A stretch of 50,508 nucleotides of DNA from an uncultured Erysipelotrichaceae bacterium (GTDB lineage Bacteria > Bacillota_I > Bacilli_A > RFN20 > CAG-826): contig CADCGC010000013.1 in assembly GCA_902800905.1 (NCBI GenBank), positions 1 to 50,508 of the forward strand, given 5' to 3'. Both the position numbers and the translations under genes were made by a program. The notes under the pieces are model-generated. The model was not told the origin of the DNA, did no database searches, and saw only the letters and a program-made list of their open reading frames with translations. Below, piece after piece: positions 33,067-41,071 of this stretch. The number at the start of each line of letters is the position of its first letter. Position 1 is the first letter of the stretch.

Positions 33067-33966
33067 TTATAGTCCTCCGTTTATGATTATGAATACAACA
33101 ACAATAATGATGAGATGTAGTGGGTAAAATAAGTAGGATCCATATTGGAACCACTTCGCATTATATCCTCTTTTTCCGTTATAAAGCAAAATTAATGCAC
33201 CAGAAATTATTGCGTATAATTGAATCTTCGCGTCCCAATAGACTCCAGCTTTCCAAAAGACAGTAGTCAAATAGAATAAGAAACTAACGAACGCTAGCAT
33301 AAAAACTGAAATGATATTAACGAGTAATCGATAATTACCATTTTGAATCCACATTTCTTTATCAAGATGATTTTGAGGTTCGCCTATTTTAATGTATGCA
33401 TCAGCGAGTGTATATGAGAAATAGAATCCAACACCTAATAAGAGCGAGAACCAATCGTATTGCATTGTTAAGAAAGCAGGGAACCAATTGATATCAATCA
33501 TCTGCGAAACTTCGATTCCTTTAACGATAAAACAAAGAATAGAGTATCCTATCGGAAGTAGTATAATAAATTTCTTCCATAAAGTTGGTTGCTTAAGTAG
33601 ATAAATACTGATAGCAATTAATGTCAAATCTAAGAAAATATTGCCCGCTCTAAGTAGACCATGCGCGTATTCTCTAAACGACGAATATTCTAAGACCATA
33701 AAGAAGACACTGATTAGGGCTGCCATTATTCCTAGTCTCAACAAATACCTTTTAATGTTTTTAGTGTGAATTACACCTTCGACAATCATAAAAACAAATA
33801 GAGGTAACGCTAATCTTCCTATACCTCTAAACACTCTAGCTAACTCTAAAATGTTATAGTTAGTCGGATAAAGTGTTTGCAATAATAAACCAACATGGTC
33901 AATAGCCATGGTCACTAATGCGACTATTTTTAATATAAAAGAAGATATACAAGTAATTTTACGCAT
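33067..33966 (-). CDS. TraX-like integral membrane protein
   Basis: 299 residues and about eight membrane helices. LKIVALVTMAIDHVG at the start and YNGKRGYNAKWFQYGSYLFYPLHL at the end are signatures of the TraX family, named from F-pilin acetylation but widespread in Firmicutes where its role is unclear (membrane acyltransferase likely). Overlaps the CPBP gene by 8 bases, so coupled. Confidence 0.85.
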   Translation of the reverse strand: MRKITCISSFILKIVALVTMAIDHVGLLLQTLYPTNYNILELARVFRGIGRLALPLFVFMIVEGVIHTKNIKRYLLRLGIMAALISVFFMVLEYSSFREYAHGLLRAGNIFLDLTLIAISIYLLKQPTLWKKFIILLPIGYSILCFIVKGIEVSQMIDINWFPAFLTMQYDWFSLLLGVGFYFSYTLADAYIKIGEPQNHLDKEMWIQNGNYRLLVNIISVFMLAFVSFLFYLTTVFWKAGVYWDAKIQLYAIISGALILLYNGKRGYNAKWFQYGSYLFYPLHLIIIVVVFIIINGGL

Positions 33967-34744
33967 TTGTACCCTGAATAGACTTTAATATGATTTGCAA
34001 TAAAACTGCGTATAAATTGTTTGCAACGTGAGCGGTCATCGATCCAACAAAACCGAATTTATAATAGACAAAAGTGAACGCCACTCCACTAAATAGATAA
34101 CACGGTAAATTAACTAATTCATCCCAAATATTTTTAGATAAGAAATTAAAATGGATAAAGGCAAATACAAGAGTGGTAACGACAAAAGCTAAAGCAACAT
34201 TTGCCTTCTTAACTAGGCCAAATAAACCAACACGATAAGTGAGTTCTTCACATATTGGTCCAACAATTCCTAAAATGAAAATTGAGGCAATTGGATAGAC
34301 TTCCACAATTGATCTAACTGCGGTCTCATTGTCGTTGACTCCATATTCATAAAATAGGTTAACAATGTTAGTGTATAACATTTCAAAAGCGACTATTGCA
34401 ACTGTGCAAACAATTCCAGCAACATAAGGCTTCCAGTTTTTAAATTCGTGTTTGAATTTTGGGAAGTCAATTATCACAACACTGATAAGTGCAACAAATA
34501 GAACTGCATAGACAACAAAGTTAGCAACAAGTGATGCTTCTTCTTTGCTCATTAGTAGCAAAAGAATTAGCGAGGCGATGAAAGAAATGAGGTAAAGACC
34601 ACCAAGTCCCATCAAGAACAAATAGATCTTTTTCCAGATTGCAACTTCAAATTTGCCTTCCGATTTCTTATTTAATACCGGCTCGCTTTGTACTTCGGTA
34701 TTATCTAAATTTTCGTTTATTGAAACATTTTCTTTATTTTCCAT
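33959..34744 (-). CDS. CPBP-family intramembrane glutamic protease
   Basis: 261 residues: a polar N-terminus of about 28 residues, then about seven membrane helices. The three family motifs are visible: EELTYR (EExxxR), FAFIHF (FxxxH) and HVANNLY (HxxxN). Members act as CAAX-type proteases or bacteriocin self-immunity proteins; the substrate is unknown. TATTAT (34757..34752) ends 7 bases before the ATG with no binding site, so it is probably leaderless. First gene of the CPBP-TraX-trxA run. Confidence 0.88.
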   Translation of the reverse strand: MENKENVSINENLDNTEVQSEPVLNKKSEGKFEVAIWKKIYLFLMGLGGLYLISFIASLILLLLMSKEEASLVANFVVYAVLFVALISVVIIDFPKFKHEFKNWKPYVAGIVCTVAIVAFEMLYTNIVNLFYEYGVNDNETAVRSIVEVYPIASIFILGIVGPICEELTYRVGLFGLVKKANVALAFVVTTLVFAFIHFNFLSKNIWDELVNLPCYLFSGVAFTFVYYKFGFVGSMTAHVANNLYAVLLQIILKSIQGTNA

Positions 34745-34797
34745 AAGAAAAATAATACACTAAAAAAGCAGTTATTAATAGTTTTAACTTGTTAAGC

Positions 34798-35181
34798 ATG
34801 AACGAATTTACAGTCAAAGAAGAAGTATTTGCCTTAACCGAGGTAATGAAATCAAAATTCACAGCCTTCATTATCCCGTGCAATGATGTGGAGTATTTTA
34901 AAACCCGTTTGGAGCAAATCAAAAAAGCTAATCCAAAAGCAAGACACATCGTTTACGCTTATCGAATTGGAATGAATAGTAAGTCCACTGATGATAACGA
35001 ACCAAAAGGAAGAGCAGGAAAACCGTTATTAGAACTTCTTCATAAGAAGAACCTCAATAATACTGCAATTATTGTTGTCCGATATTATGGTGGAACTCAA
35101 TTAGGAGCAGGAAGACTACTAAGAACATATGTTAGTAGTGCCGTTACTGCAATTGATAAAGCTGAATTAGTTAGTTTATAG
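34798..35181 (+). CDS. IMPACT-family protein (YigZ/YvyE N-terminal domain)
   Basis: 127 residues from ATG 34798. AYRIGMNSKSTDDNEPKGRAGKPLLELL and VVRYYGGTQLGAGRLLRTYVSS are the UPF0029/IMPACT signatures. Typical YigZ is about 200 residues; the C-terminal domain is missing, so this is a single-domain version. Its function is unknown (possible translation-related role). The promoter is not clear. The damaged mrp gene follows 14 bases later. Confidence 0.88.
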   Translation: MNEFTVKEEVFALTEVMKSKFTAFIIPCNDVEYFKTRLEQIKKANPKARHIVYAYRIGMNSKSTDDNEPKGRAGKPLLELLHKKNLNNTAIIVVRYYGGTQLGAGRLLRTYVSSAVTAIDKAELVSL

Positions 35182-35183
35182 AA

Positions 35184-35231
35184 GGAGAGTAAGAACTGGC
35201 AGATTGTAATCACAACTGTGAAACGTGTTCC
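35184..35231 (+). other. Relic of the original mrp start region
   Basis: GGAG (35184-35187) lies 8 bases before CTG (35196), which opens a frame reading (L)ADCNHNCETCS, like the Cys-rich N-terminus of clostridial Mrp proteins. After that the sequence jumps to GVGKSF of the P-loop in another frame. It looks like an ATG-to-CTG change plus a deletion of the linker and first half of the P-loop. Confidence 0.45.
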
Positions 35232-35934
35232 CGGTGTTGGGAAATCATTCATCACTTCATATTTAGCGGTCTCTTTAGCAAGAAAAGGATTCAAAGTTGG
35301 AATTCTTGACGCTGATGTGACTGGACCAAGTATCCCAAAGGCATTTGGAATTAAAGAAAAAGCCTATGGAGAAAATAATCTCATTTATCCAATTAGCACT
35401 AAAACTGGCATCAGAATTATGTCGGCTAATTTGCTCTTAGATGATGAGAGTGACCCAATTATTTGGAGAGGAGTCCTTTTAGGAAACCTTGTTAAACAAT
35501 TTTATGAAGATGTTTTATGGGGAGAACTCGATTATTTATTAATCGATATGCCACCAGGAACTGGAGATATTGCCTTAACAACATTCCAAACCATCCCAAT
35601 CGATGATTTGATTATTGTTACTTCACCACAAGACTTAGTGTCCCTAGTGGTTACTAAAGCTATCAAAATGGCGAGAATGATGAAAATCAATGTCTTAGGC
35701 GTTGTTGAAAATATGTCATATCTCAAATGTCCAAAATGTGAAGAAAAAATACCTGTTTTTGGCGAATCTCATTTAGATGAGTTTGCTAAGAAACTCGATT
35801 TTAAAGTTTTAGGTAAACTTCCAATCGTTTCAGAAAACGCAACTAAAGTTGATAATGGAAAAGTTGAAGAAGTGGCTTTACCAGAATTTGATTCTATTCT
35901 TGAAGAAGTAATCAAAGGAGGAGAAGAAGCGTGA
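35218..35934 (+). CDS. Mrp/NBP35-family Fe-S ATPase, 5' end damaged
   Basis: The intact part is 238 residues from a GTG. Family features: GILDADVTGPSIPKAFG, IIWRGVLLGNLVKQF, LLIDMPPGTGDIALT, NVLGVVENMSYLKCPKC with the CxxC that binds a bridging Fe-S cluster, and PIVSENAT. Mrp carries or delivers Fe-S clusters. The P-loop is abnormal: the usual GKGGVGKS reads RVPGVGKS, so the signature lysine is lost. There is no ribosome binding site at the GTG; the upstream one points to CTG 35196 in another frame. It may be a recent pseudogene or an assembly error. In this frame the codons before GTG read QIVITT, like the strand before a P-loop, so non-standard initiation cannot be excluded. Confidence 0.7.
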   Translation: MKRVPGVGKSFITSYLAVSLARKGFKVGILDADVTGPSIPKAFGIKEKAYGENNLIYPISTKTGIRIMSANLLLDDESDPIIWRGVLLGNLVKQFYEDVLWGELDYLLIDMPPGTGDIALTTFQTIPIDDLIIVTSPQDLVSLVVTKAIKMARMMKINVLGVVENMSYLKCPKCEEKIPVFGESHLDEFAKKLDFKVLGKLPIVSENATKVDNGKVEEVALPEFDSILEEVIKGGEEA

Positions 35935-37193
35935 GTGAATTTGAAACACGAAGAAAGAATTTATTTGATTCTTTACCAGATAACTCTGTGACTTTACTCT
36001 TTTCTGGTGTATCAAAAATTAGAAGTGAAGACGACCATTATCCATTCTATGCAAATAGAAATTTCTATTATTTAACCGGCATCAAACAAGAGAATTCAAT
36101 TCTCATGTTAATTAAATGTCCTGGAGAGAAGAAGATTTATCTTTTCATGGATGAACACGACGAAGTTAAAGAAAGATGGACAGGCAAAAGATTGTCTTTT
36201 GATGAGGCTAAAGATATCTCATCATTAGATAATATCTATAGCACAACTACCTTTGATTCGATGCTTGATATGGCGTTATCTAAAGATAACAACTTCTATG
36301 GAAAGATTGATTATCTTCTCCTTGATTTGTCTGATGAATTAAAAATCAAATCAAACCAATCCACAAAGACATTTGGTGATGAGATGAAGAATAAATATCC
36401 TCATTTAACCATCGAGAATGTTTATCCATTAGTGGTTAATTTACGTTTAAAGAAATCAGAATGGGAAGTTCGTCAACTCGAAGAAGCAATTAATATCACT
36501 AATACTGGCATTAACGATTTACTTAGTTTCTATGAATTTGGAATGTTTGAACACGAACTCGCTGATCGCTTTGAATATTATGGAAAGACACACGGTAGAA
36601 GAGAACTCTCATTTGAGACCATTGTTGCAACCGGAAAAAATGCGGTAATATTACATCACCCAGTTAGTCAACAAGTTGGCCAAATTAAAGATGGCGATTT
36701 AATTCTTTTTGACCTTGGTTATAGATATAACGGATATTCCGCTGATATATCTCGTACCTTCCCAGTAAATGGTACATTTAATGATGTTCAAAGAAGGATT
36801 TATGAGGCAGTTCTTACATGTAACAAAGCCGTCATAAATGATGTCAAACCAGGTTTAACTATCGCTCAACTCCAAGAAAAAGCGATTGGCTACTTAAAAG
36901 CGGAATGTTTAAGACTTGGATTAATTAAAGATCCAGAAGAAATTACAAAACTTTATATTCATAACGTTTCCCATTTCTTAGGAATGGACACTCACGATGT
37001 TGGTGATCGTAATCGTCCGTTAGAACCAGGAAATGTTATTACTGTTGAACCAGGATTATATTTTGTTGATTTAGGAATCGGAGTCAGAATTGAAGATGAT
37101 GTCTTAGTCACAAAAGACGGTTCAAGATGCCTTTCTAGAGGAATCAAAAAAGAAATCGCTGATATCGAAAGAATGCTTAAGCATCGCCGATAA
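35931..37193 (+). CDS. Xaa-Pro aminopeptidase, M24 family
   Basis: Removes N-terminal residues before proline. 420 residues. The N-terminal creatinase-like domain is followed by the pita-bread catalytic domain: LILFDLGYRYNGYSADISRTFP has the metal Asp pair, HNVSHFLGMDTHD the metal His, and VITVEPGLYF and RIEDDVLV the two Glu ligands. Start is GTG at 35931, overlapping the mrp stop by 4 bases, with AGGAGG 9 bases upstream inside mrp. This shows the region is still translated as an operon. Confidence 0.93.
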   Translation: MSEFETRRKNLFDSLPDNSVTLLFSGVSKIRSEDDHYPFYANRNFYYLTGIKQENSILMLIKCPGEKKIYLFMDEHDEVKERWTGKRLSFDEAKDISSLDNIYSTTTFDSMLDMALSKDNNFYGKIDYLLLDLSDELKIKSNQSTKTFGDEMKNKYPHLTIENVYPLVVNLRLKKSEWEVRQLEEAINITNTGINDLLSFYEFGMFEHELADRFEYYGKTHGRRELSFETIVATGKNAVILHHPVSQQVGQIKDGDLILFDLGYRYNGYSADISRTFPVNGTFNDVQRRIYEAVLTCNKAVINDVKPGLTIAQLQEKAIGYLKAECLRLGLIKDPEEITKLYIHNVSHFLGMDTHDVGDRNRPLEPGNVITVEPGLYFVDLGIGVRIEDDVLVTKDGSRCLSRGIKKEIADIERMLKHRR

Positions 37194-37213
37194 GAGAAAG
37201 AGAGAAAAAAACA

Positions 37214-38689
37214 ATGGAAAAATTCATTCTAGCAATCGACCAAGGAACAACATCAACTAGAGCTTTATTAGTTAATAAAGATGGTGTTGTTGTTAATATG
37301 ACTCAAGAAGAAGTCATATGTAATTTCCCACATTCTGGATGGGTAGAAACTGACGCTCTAAATATTTGGGTCAGTGTTATCAGTGTGGTAAACGCCTTGC
37401 TTGTTAAACAAAACATCACATTTGATAGCATTGATTCAATTGGTATCTCTAATCAAAGAGAAACTGCAGTAGTGTGGGACAAGAAAACTGGAATGCCAAT
37501 TTGTCCAGCGATTGTCTGGCAGTCAAGACAATCAGCCTCAATCTGTGATGAATATGAGGACAAAAAAGAATATATCCACAAAAAAACTGGCTTATTAATC
37601 AACCCATATTTCTCCGCCACTAAAATAAAATTTATTTTAGATAACGTTGAAGGAGCTCGTGAAAGAGCAGAAAAAGGAGAGCTTCTTTTTGGTACGATTG
37701 ATTCCTGGATTGTTTTCCGTATGACACGTGGTAAAGTTCACGCCACTGATGTCAGTAACGCCAGTAGAACAATGCTTATGAATCTAGAAACACTTAAGTG
37801 GGATGAAGATTTATGTAAACTCTTCAATATTCCAATGAAGATGTTACCAAAAATCTTACCTTCATCTTATGACTATGGTGAAGCTACTTTCTTTGCAAGA
37901 AATTTACATATCCATGGTGTGGCTGGAGACCAACAAGCAGCCTTATTTGGACAAGCATGTTTTGATGTTGGTGAAAGTAAGAATACTTATGGCACCGGTT
38001 GCTTCATGTTAATGAATATTGGTAACAAAATCACCTATTCTGAAAGTGGCTTATTAACCACTGTCGCATGGAAGATTGGTGACAAAGTCACCTATGCTTT
38101 AGAAGGATCGGTATTTATTGGTGGTGCAGTGGTCCAATGGCTTAGAGACAAGATGAAAATGATTGTCCACTCTGCAGATAGTGAAACACTTGCAAAAGAT
38201 TGCTCAGACACACATGGTGTTTATATCGTTCCAGCCTTTGTTGGCTTAGGAACTCCATATTGGGACGATGACGCTCGTGGCGCAGTATTTGGCTTAACAA
38301 GAAATAGCGACAATCGTCACTTTGTTAGAGCGGCCTTAGAGTCTGTTGCATATCAATGTAAAGATGTCTTTGAAGTCATGAAGAAAGAATCAAATTTAGA
38401 ACTATCAACTCTTAGAGTTGATGGTGGTGCTACTGCGAACGATTTCTTAATGCAGTTCCAAGCTGACATTTTAAATACTAAAATTGATTTACCAGAGTGC
38501 TTACAAACAACCGCATTAGGCGCTGCCTTCTTAGCGGGATTATCTAGCAAATACTACAAGAATCTTGATCACATTAAGAGTATTCATCACTGTCAAAAAC
38601 TTTATGAACCAAAGATGGATGAAAAAGACAGAGAAGAAAGATATAAAGGCTGGAAAAAAGCTGTTGAAGTCACTCGCTTATTCAAGTAA
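37214..38689 (+). CDS. glpK: Glycerol kinase
   Basis: ATP-dependent phosphorylation of glycerol to glycerol 3-phosphate. 491 residues, FGGY family. IDQGTTSTRALL is the N-terminal phosphate loop, SNQRETAVVWDKKTG and GVAGDQQAALFGQ are conserved, and DGGATANDFLMQFQADIL is the C-terminal signature. The binding site is weak (GAGAAAGAGAG). No glycerol transporter or oxidase gene is adjacent. It ends in a strong terminator. Confidence 0.96.
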   Translation: MEKFILAIDQGTTSTRALLVNKDGVVVNMTQEEVICNFPHSGWVETDALNIWVSVISVVNALLVKQNITFDSIDSIGISNQRETAVVWDKKTGMPICPAIVWQSRQSASICDEYEDKKEYIHKKTGLLINPYFSATKIKFILDNVEGARERAEKGELLFGTIDSWIVFRMTRGKVHATDVSNASRTMLMNLETLKWDEDLCKLFNIPMKMLPKILPSSYDYGEATFFARNLHIHGVAGDQQAALFGQACFDVGESKNTYGTGCFMLMNIGNKITYSESGLLTTVAWKIGDKVTYALEGSVFIGGAVVQWLRDKMKMIVHSADSETLAKDCSDTHGVYIVPAFVGLGTPYWDDDARGAVFGLTRNSDNRHFVRAALESVAYQCKDVFEVMKKESNLELSTLRVDGGATANDFLMQFQADILNTKIDLPECLQTTALGAAFLAGLSSKYYKNLDHIKSIHHCQKLYEPKMDEKDREERYKGWKKAVEVTRLFK

Positions 38690-38718
38690 TAATTCTTAAA
38701 AATATCAATTATTAAGAC

Positions 38719-38750
38719 AAATAGGGGTAATACCCCTATTTGACTTTTTT
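38719..38750 (+). terminator. Terminator after glpK, overlapping the addB promoter
   Basis: Perfect 10-bp stem AAATAGGGGT / ACCCCTATTT (38719-38741), then GACTTTTTTT. The last stem bases belong to the TTGACT -35 box of addB. Confidence 0.75.
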
Positions 38751-38769
38751 TGTCTTTGGAAGATATAAT
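38740..38769 (+). promoter_or_regulatory. Promoter of addBA, leaderless
   Basis: -35 TTGACT (38740-38745), 18-base spacer, -10 TATAAT (38764-38769), then an ATG at 38774 (4 bases) and another at 38780 (10 bases). Confidence 0.65.
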
Positions 38770-38773
38770 ATTT

Positions 38774-41071
38774 ATGGATATGAAAGTCATCGTTGCTCCT
38801 AAAAATACTCATATTTCTTTACTTCAATCATTAAGACAAAATGATCCTTTTTTAGATATTAAATTAGTGAGTAAAGAGGAACTTTCTCATTATCTATATC
38901 CTTCTATTATTGAAGCTGCGATTATTTATTTGATGAGTGAATATCACTATTCTTATGAAGCTAGTAAGAACTACTTACTCTATCTTCCTTATGTAACTTC
39001 TGATAGTGATGATCATCGCTTACATTTCCTTTTTAATTTAAAAGAAGATTTAAAAAGACAGGGTTTCTTGATGGGCTTAGATAGTAAAACAATGCCTTTT
39101 AAAGAAGCGTCAATAATAGGGTATCCTAAAGAAGATTTTGAACTAGTTAGCATTTTAAATAGCCTTAATATCAAATATGATTATCTTTCTTTAGAAGAAG
39201 GAACACTCAAAAAAGAGATATCTATTTATGAAAAAATGGAAGACGAAGTATATTCTACTTTGAATTCCGTCAGTGAGCTTATTGATTCTCATGTTTCTAT
39301 TAAAGATATTTATATCTTAAGAAGAAATACTGGATATGATTATTATCTAAATAAATTCTCTAATAAATTTGGTTATCAAGTTAACATTAAAAGCAGTACT
39401 TATCTCATCTCCACTGGTGGTGCTAAATTATTCCTAAAACTATATAAAGATAATAAGGATAAAGTGGCCTCTCTTTCTTTACTAAAAGAAGAAATGAAAG
39501 ATGACCCTCTATATTTAGAAATAGAAGATGTTGTTAATCGTTCATATGTTGAAGGTCTCTCTTTTGATATTCAATATGATTATTTAGTCAATAAACTAAA
39601 AGAACAGAAAACTAACCCAATTATCTATGATAACGCGGTAAGAGTTATTGATTCTCCATTATATGATTTAAATAAGCACGTCTTTGTGCTGGGGTTCGCT
39701 CAAGGAGAGTATCCATTAAGCGGAAAAGACACAGGCTTTTTAAATGACAAAGAATTAAAAGAAATTGGAATTTTAAACGCCAAAGAAAGAACTAAGATTG
39801 ATGCTTTAAATCTTCTATCATATTTCAAAACAAATAACACATTCTATTTTTCGCTTTCAAAAAGAACCGCTGAAGGAGAGAAATATCCTTCCCCTCTTGT
39901 AGATGTTTTAAAACTTGAAAACAAAGAAACGAAACTAAGCGATTCTTTCTATTCAGAAGAAGTATTAAAACTTATTTACGCCGACCTAAAAGATTCAGAC
40001 TTTTTCTATAAAGAAAAGAGTGAGAACTATTTGAAAGTTAGAGACGTCATCTCTATCAATTACAACTCTTATGATAATTCATATAGTCAAAAGGCTAATG
40101 TTTATAATAGTGATTCTCAAATCGTTCTATCAACTTCATCGCTTAATAAATACATGCTTTGTCCGTTCTCTTATTATTTAGAAAAGATTATTAAACTGGA
40201 CGAATATATAGAAGGATATAGCCAACAAATTGGTAATATCGCTCATAAAATGTTCCAGCTCTTTAGAGAGAAGGATTTTGATTTTGAGAAAGAATATCAA
40301 AATGAAATTAGCAAATATCAGTTCTCTCCAAGTGACCTATATACTTTAAACCATAGCTATAAGGAACAAGTCAAAATCGCATTAGCAGCGATTAAGTTAA
40401 GAGAAGAAAAGTACACGAACGCACATATCGAAAACGAAAAGAAGTTCTATTATCAATTAACAAAGAATACTGGAATTATCGGATACATCGATAACTTTGT
40501 AACATTGGATAACAAATATTACATCTGTATCGACTATAAAACGGGTGGTACTAAATTTGACACAAAATACTTAGAATTTGGACTAAGTAGCCAGCTTCCT
40601 ACATATTCTTTACTTGTTTCATCAAGTGATGAGTATAAAGATTTCATTACTGCTGGACTATTTATTAATAATGTCATAAGTAACTCTCCTAACGTGGAAG
40701 TTGAAGAAGATGAGTTAATTCCAAATTATCTTAAATTAAATGGAAAAGTATTGGGCGATTTATCGGTCATTCATTTAATTGACCCAACTATAGTGGATGG
40801 GGATTCTGCTTTTATTAATAGTGTCAAAATCAAAAAGAATGGAGAACTGAGCGGTTCTGCCACTGTTGGTGATCAAACATTTAATGAATATATGACCACA
40901 GTTAGAGATTTATATCTGAAGATGGATGAAGAATTAAGAAAGAATAATTTCAATATTTCTCCTGTTTATAAAGGCGAAAGAGATACAGCGTGCTCATACT
41001 GTCAATATAAAGACGTATGTTTTGTAAGAAATAGTCAATTTAGACGATTAGTGGAGGAAGAAGATGAGTAA
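38774..41071 (+). CDS. addB: AddB/RexB-like helicase-nuclease subunit, compact form
   Basis: 765 residues; AddB is usually about 1150. Forms the double-strand-break processing enzyme with AddA. Conserved parts: VLGFAQGEYPLSGKDTGFL, then the C-terminal PD-(D/E)XK nuclease with GYIDNF and CIDYKTG, and four cysteines of the 4Fe-4S cluster, one in MLCPFSYYL and three as CxxCx5C (CSYCQYKDVC). The N-terminal Walker A of AddB is missing, and much of the inactive helicase part has been lost. Start at ATG 38774 or 38780, leaderless. addA overlaps its end by 8 bases. Confidence 0.85.
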   Translation: MDMKVIVAPKNTHISLLQSLRQNDPFLDIKLVSKEELSHYLYPSIIEAAIIYLMSEYHYSYEASKNYLLYLPYVTSDSDDHRLHFLFNLKEDLKRQGFLMGLDSKTMPFKEASIIGYPKEDFELVSILNSLNIKYDYLSLEEGTLKKEISIYEKMEDEVYSTLNSVSELIDSHVSIKDIYILRRNTGYDYYLNKFSNKFGYQVNIKSSTYLISTGGAKLFLKLYKDNKDKVASLSLLKEEMKDDPLYLEIEDVVNRSYVEGLSFDIQYDYLVNKLKEQKTNPIIYDNAVRVIDSPLYDLNKHVFVLGFAQGEYPLSGKDTGFLNDKELKEIGILNAKERTKIDALNLLSYFKTNNTFYFSLSKRTAEGEKYPSPLVDVLKLENKETKLSDSFYSEEVLKLIYADLKDSDFFYKEKSENYLKVRDVISINYNSYDNSYSQKANVYNSDSQIVLSTSSLNKYMLCPFSYYLEKIIKLDEYIEGYSQQIGNIAHKMFQLFREKDFDFEKEYQNEISKYQFSPSDLYTLNHSYKEQVKIALAAIKLREEKYTNAHIENEKKFYYQLTKNTGIIGYIDNFVTLDNKYYICIDYKTGGTKFDTKYLEFGLSSQLPTYSLLVSSSDEYKDFITAGLFINNVISNSPNVEVEEDELIPNYLKLNGKVLGDLSVIHLIDPTIVDGDSAFINSVKIKKNGELSGSATVGDQTFNEYMTTVRDLYLKMDEELRKNNFNISPVYKGERDTACSYCQYKDVCFVRNSQFRRLVEEEDE

